A stretch of 64,000 bases of DNA from Psoroptes ovis (taxonomy: Eukaryota; Arthropoda; Arachnida; Sarcoptiformes; Psoroptidae), in the NCBI GenBank assembly GCA_002943765.1, contig PQWQ01000025.1, positions 1 to 64,000 on the forward strand. The letters are read 5' to 3'. Each line of letters opens with the position of its first letter. Position 1 is the stretch's first letter. The position numbers were made by a program, and so were the translations under genes. The notes beneath the pieces are model-generated. The model ran no database searches and was not told where the DNA came from. It saw only the letters and a list, made by a program, of their open reading frames with translations. This document shows positions 59,923 to 64,000 of the stretch, piece after piece.

Positions 59923-59957
59923 TTTGTCTAAGGTTTGTTTGTGGGTTTAGATCCTTT

Positions 59958-60308
59958 TCAAATTTGATTTTGACTATTTTGACCCTGATGATCACTGCGA
60001 TCAATCACGGCATTCGTTGATGAGGCTGATGAAGATCGCTTCGATGATGATGGTTCGGTCGATGATGGCTGATCAGTTGATGATTTCGATAATTTCAATG
60101 ATTTCAATGTTAATGTTCGTGGTAATTGTACAATGTGAATGAATATTAATTTCATTAGATTCGTTGTGATTAAATTACATATTTGTAATGGTTGTAACAG
60201 CAGATATATGATTGATATGGTGAAACACAAAGGTATTATAACAATGTAAATAATTATAAGCAAACAACAGAATTTTAAATAATTAATTAATTTATTAATT
60301 AATAACAT
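59958..60308 (-). CDS. Small membrane protein, possible tandem paralogue
   Basis: A 116-residue open frame. A strongly hydrophobic N-terminal half (YLKFCCLLIIIYIVIIPLCF, then TISIIYLLLQPL) is followed by a Ser-rich hydrophilic tail ending in GQNSQNQI. The proline within the hydrophobic segment and the SIIYLL motif resemble the neighbour at 59245-59922, and both end in Gln/Asn-Ser repeats. The open frame could be one exon of a longer gene; I found no convincing splice to the neighbour. The family is unknown. Confidence 0.4.
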   Translation of the reverse strand: MLLINKLINYLKFCCLLIIIYIVIIPLCFTISIIYLLLQPLQICNLITTNLMKLIFIHIVQLPRTLTLKSLKLSKSSTDQPSSTEPSSSKRSSSASSTNAVIDRSDHQGQNSQNQI

Positions 60309-60862
60309 TGTTTCATTATTTGTCTTCGTTATTGATGATCATCACCATCATACACACAACATTGGACCCTTTGAAATTATTCAAATGTCATCTTAAATCA
60401 TCTAAACCATTAAGGTTATGGTCCTGTAACTGTAATCACTGAAACTAGAAGTTATTGAACATCACTTGGGTCACTTGAGCATTTGGGTCGCACACACTTG
60501 ATTACTTGAACACCATCCGTATCACTTTGGCATCATACACACACACACACACACCCACACATCACTTGTGTTTCTAAATAAATACGCACAATTAGTTCAA
60601 TCGATTCGATGGACGAATCAAAATGAAAATATCGAATGAATAATATTCATTGAACAAATCGAAATGATTATAATCATTCGTTGAATTGGTAAATATTCAT
60701 ATCTTTGAGTTATCATTGAATTTCACTGAATTTCACTTCAACAAAATTCAATGTGAATTAATTTAATTAAATTCTAATCACACACAACACTCACTGATAT
60801 AAAATTCATACACAAACAACAAAATTCTTTGATCAACAAAATAATAATTCACTCGAAATTGA

Positions 60863-60980
60863 AATGTTTGCCAAAAAGAAAAATATTCTCCTTTGCACTC
60901 GGCATTAAATTGCTATTCAGTGTAATAACATTGGCTGCCGGTGCTCCTCAGGCGCCTGCCGAACACAAAGCATATGTACT
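60863..60980 (+). pseudogene. Possible frameshifted signal-peptide exon
   Basis: ATG at 60863 reads MFAKKKNILL and then meets a stop. The overlapping frame reads FALGIKLLFSVITLAAGAPQ, then APAEHKAY, which looks like a signal peptide with a cleavage site. A single-base change in the A-rich run would join the two. A TATAAAA box lies about 65 bp upstream (60797). It may be the first exon of a small secreted protein with a sequencing error, or a dead copy; the downstream part is not visible. Confidence 0.25.
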
Positions 60981-61055
60981 TTTCAATTTGTACAAATTAC
61001 TTTGCAAAAGCATCAAATTGCACATTCATTGTATGCATATTTTTTCATTATATTT

Positions 61056-61136
61056 AAAAGGTTGTCCGAAAAGTTCTGACCGATTTTTAATAAGCAACTT
61101 TATTGATTAAGCCGAATGAACTTTTCGGACAACCTA
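61056..61136 (-). mobile_element. Mariner-like MITE, subfamily B, reverse
   Basis: AAAGGTTGTCCGAAAAGTTC to GAACTTTTCGGACAACCT. The interior, TGACCGATTTTTAATAAGCA then GATTAAGCCGAATGAAC, is B in reverse orientation. Confidence 0.82.
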
Positions 61137-61304
61137 TTGCAATACAAAGCCGTGTTATATTTACACTTTTTCTCTTGATTTGATTTCAAATTCTTCAGTA
61201 TTCTTCTTCGAATTGAAATCCGATTATTTGAAACAATGAAAAAAAAGTGGTTTCGAATATTTTTTTTGGTTGCCAAGAAAATTCATTGAATTTATTGAAT
61301 TTCG

Positions 61305-61397
61305 GTGGTTGTCCTGCAAGTTTTGTCGTATTTTTACAGTGCAGTGCCGATAGGGAGTGCATTATAAAAACACGACAAAACTTTTCGGACACCCCGT
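61305..61397. mobile_element. MITE of a different subfamily
   Basis: GGTGGTTGTCCTGCAAGTTT (left) pairs with AAACTTTTCGGACACCCC (right). The inner arms are TTGTCGTATTTTTACAG and AAAAACACGACAAAAC, and the centre (TGCAGTGCCGATAGGGAGTG) occurs nowhere else in the window. The TIR core GTTGTCC/GGACACC is related to the other MITEs. Confidence 0.6.
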
Positions 61398-62115
61398 ATT
61401 TTTTACGAATTATTATTATCAGGTTATTATCTTTGAATGAATGATTATTTTTGAAAAAATAAAATATATCACTGACAAAGCATTTTGACAAATAACTATT
61501 CATTGTTTGCTGTTTTATTTGTCAGTGATAATGATATGATATTTGTGAATTTTTTATCACCAAAAAAAAAAAAAAATTCGAATTTCCATACATCACCAAG
61601 GGTAAATAGGCCTTCGAAATTTTCAAGTTTAGCCAGAACCTCGAAGCTCGAAGCTCTGGTCGTAAAACTTATAAAAACTGTCAACCGCTTGCGTAACACG
61701 TTATCCAATCGCTGCGCAAGTTGCGCAAGTTGCAAAAGCTACAACCGATTCAAAGCCCATAGCCTCATCGATTTGACGGACTGGCAAAAAATCAAAAACA
61801 AAAATTCAAATCAAAATTTAATTAACCCTTAGAACTCGAAGCAAATACAGCGCAAGCAAGCCAGCAGCTCGACAATTTTTCATACTCATGTAAAATGGTG
61901 CCTGAGGGGCGCCTATCGAGTTATATCTTATGGTGAGCTATGCTCACCGCTCGAGTTTTAAGGGTTAATTCGATTTATTTTAATTATGATCATGATAAAA
62001 TTTAGTTTCAAAGCAGAGATATTTGCTGGCCTTGTTTACATTTTTGCTCAAAACGGCAAGCAGCAGCCAGGCTGCGATTTTCGATTTCAAAACAAATGTG
62101 GAAAAGCAAGCAGAC

Positions 62116-62135
62116 TGAGAGAGAGAGAGAGAGAG
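62116..62135. repeat. GA dinucleotide repeat
   Basis: Ten GA units lie about 200 bp upstream of the start codon of the dioxygenase gene. GAGA tracts near arthropod promoters can bind GAGA-type factors; there is no evidence for that beyond position. Confidence 0.8.
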
Positions 62136-62337
62136 CAATGTTCAATCGGTGATTGGCGGTGATGATTGTCGCAATCGATTAATCGATTGATTGAACGATG
62201 CTGATAACGAATCGTGCCGTTTGATTTGATTCGATTTGTTTTGATTTTGAAGCTTTGAAATCGAATCATTTTTGTTGTGTTGCTCGATGGCAGTGCCATG
62301 TTTACATGAGTAAATACACAGTAAACAAATCGAATCA

Positions 62338-63860
62338 ATGGAAATTAATCAGCTGAAATCGTCGAAGACGTCAAAGGCGCCCAAATTGATCAATGTTCAA
62401 CGATGGATCGCCGAAAATTTGGCCAATTTTCGGCCACCAATTTGTAATAAAATGATGTATGGTTTTATGAGGGTATAACCCTTGAAGTTTTGCTAAAATT
62501 TTAACCTTTTTTTCCGAAACCTTCAAGGCATGATGAACAGCTGAAAGTGTTTTTTGTCGGTGGCCCTAATCAACGTCAAGATTATCATGTTGAGCTTGGT
62601 GAAGAGGTATGTGGCTTGAATTGCTTAATGATTAACCTTCACTGACCTAATCTGACCCTACCCTACTGAATCTGATGGGAATCAACTTGAGCTTTTTGAG
62701 GTCATTTGCACTCGACGGCATCAGAGCTGATCATTGTAAAGCTATGAAGGCTATGGTGCCCACCGGGCGCCTGTCGAGTACAAGCGAAAATTTTTTCAAA
62801 GGTTATAACCCTTTTATTTTTATTTTTCACAGTTCTTTTATCAAATTAAAGGTGATATGTGTTTGGAAACGATCGAAAAGGGTCGCAAACGATCAGTCGT
62901 GATTCGAGAGGGTCATTGTTTTTTGCTTCCAGCACGGATACCGCATTCACCGCAACGATTCGCTGATACGATGGGTGAGTCACTCATATCAGAAACTGCG
63001 CAAAAGTAAGGTACTAACCTCATACGATCAAGGTATGGTAATTGAACGCCGCCGTGACCCCCAAGAATTGGATGGTCTTCGTTATTATGTCAATGATAAC
63101 CACATCGAAGATGGTATCCTTTATGAACGATTTTTTCATTGCCAACATTTAGGGACCCAGCTAGGCCCGATGATTGCGCAATACCTTAATTCCAACGAGT
63201 ACCGTACGGGACGACCTTCGGAAAGTGAGTACGGATCAGCTGATTAGAGATTAAATGACCATTGATTATCATTCACAGACTCACAGATCATCACGCCACC
63301 TTACGGCGATGACGTCGACACCGAACTTATGGAACCGCTGAACCTTGCCAAATGGCTGAATTATCATCAAGAAGAAATCCGAGAAATCGGTTACGCGAAG
63401 CTTTTCGGTCATCCGAACCAGAATCAAATGACCAGGGTTTACGTGTTTGGTGGCCAAAGTTCTGGCCACAATGCCACCGACGATTATGGCCACAGCTTGC
63501 GAAGCTTACTGCTCGATGACCATGAAGAGCTCGAAATGTTCTTATGGCAAATGGTAACCATTGTGACTTTGACTTGATCAAAATTTTAATTTTGGCAAAA
63601 TTTTCAAAGGTTGGTACCTCTAAAGTGCAGCTGATCACTGACAACAATGACGATAATCGTGGACAACCGAAATGTATAACCCTTGAGCATGATGATAGTC
63701 TGTTGATATCATCGTATGAATGGTAAGTTGAACCTAAACCCAAAGTTCAAAGGTTATTAATTACAATCACCCCTAAAGGGCTACATTACACCCGAGCGCC
63801 GGCAGCTACGCCCTGGTGGTGGCCATGCCACCGGGCCGTTTGAAGCGTTCGGCAGCCTGA
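62338..63860 (+). CDS. HAAO: 3-hydroxyanthranilate 3,4-dioxygenase
   Basis: Exons are 62338-62456, 62528-62606, 62833-62974, 63033-63224, 63279-63553, 63610-63722 and 63779-63860, encoding 333 residues with all junctions in phase. The enzyme opens the ring of 3-hydroxyanthranilate in the kynurenine pathway, giving the precursor of quinolinate and NAD, in the cytosol. The cupin iron ligands are present: His60 and Glu66 in DYHVELGEE and His104 in PARIPHSPQRF, with the same spacing (6 and 44) as His47, Glu53 and His91 of the human enzyme. Substrate-binding ERRR, LDGLRYYV, LGTQLGPMI and YRTGRP are intact. The C-terminal cupin-like half carries an insertion with Gly-His-Asn (SSGHNATDDYGHS) not seen in the human protein. 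The N-terminus is about 13 residues longer than in human. Confidence 0.95.
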
Positions 63861-64000
63861 CCCCGGTACCTCGGCAAATCCGACCCCATTTCGACGCTAT
63901 TTCGACGGCCATTTTCGGAGCTATTTCCACTTCGAGACTCCGGTAATTCACACCGGGAACTCACGGGAATCATTACATCGCGGGACCATTCACAAATGAT
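63861..64000. other. 3' flank of the dioxygenase gene
   Basis: This short tail has higher GC content and CGG/CCG words. No gene or terminator-like structure can be supported before the window ends. Confidence 0.4.

Larger units (their letters stand above)
60309..62337. other. Intergenic stretch with CA and GA microsatellites
   Basis: A CA run (60537-60555), two MITE-type elements (61056, 61305), a poly-A run (61562-61575), GCGCAAG words (61710-61730) and a GA run (62116-62135) lie here. Apart from the doubtful fragment at 60863, I see no gene. Confidence 0.5.

Noticed and set aside
61485..61832. Open frame with Cys-Ala-Ser-Cys motif
   Set aside because: It has low-complexity composition driven by GCGCAAG words, and no start context or homologue is recognisable.
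1..64000. tRNA or rRNA genes
   Set aside because: I found no convincing A and B box pair or rRNA signature; GGTTCGAATCC at 19446 is inside the ML-domain coding exon.

Overview
The window is nuclear DNA from an animal with small introns (about 50-230 bp), AT-rich intergenic DNA and GT-AG splicing. A secreted ML-domain protein of the mite group 2 allergen type, the very compact introns and the arthropod gene set (pecanex, TPPP, class II PI3K, transglutaminase) suggest a mite, most likely an astigmatid one. The family assignments are firm; the species is not identifiable from the sequence alone. Exon structures below were assembled by hand from GT-AG sites and checked for phase: every spliced model adds up to a whole number of codons.

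Layout. 1-10,150: no supportable gene. This stretch holds short palindromic miniature elements with mariner-like ends, many degenerate GGAAATTTTCC-type words, hairpins and microsatellites. 10,154-13,243 (+): a four-exon gene of a widespread animal transposon-like family with a nine-copy 13-residue repeat and a candidate D-D-E triad. 13.5-18.9 kb: decayed DNA including a Ty1/copia reverse-transcriptase relic. 18,913-19,559 (-): secreted ML/NPC2-like protein. 21,029-25,711 (-): an ARAP-like RhoGAP (PH-PH-RhoGAP-RA-PH) without an ArfGAP domain. 27,414-28,238 (-): unknown probable secreted protein. 29,377-29,746 (+): small secreted cysteine-rich peptide with a polyarginine tail. 30,458-37,294 (-): complete class II phosphoinositide 3-kinase. 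41,031-42,009 (-): TPPP/p25-alpha. 45,128-52,866 (-): complete pecanex, with four miniature elements in its introns. 55,511-58,914 (+): complete transglutaminase with an intact Cys-His-Asp triad. 59,245-60,308 (-): two small, possibly paralogous membrane proteins. 62,338-63,860 (+): complete 3-hydroxyanthranilate 3,4-dioxygenase.

The genes are ordinary, independently transcribed housekeeping or signalling genes; I see no operon-like system. The unusual material lies in DNA-level patterns. There are about 20 palindromic elements of about 80 bp in two subfamilies with different distributions. The word GGTCACAAT recurs in coding DNA in different reading frames and yields Gly-His-Asn tracts in unrelated proteins. 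Many introns are built of reiterated TTAACCCTT ahead of the 3' splice site. Other results are a probable loss of the arginine finger in the RhoGAP and an undescribed-looking cysteine-rich peptide.
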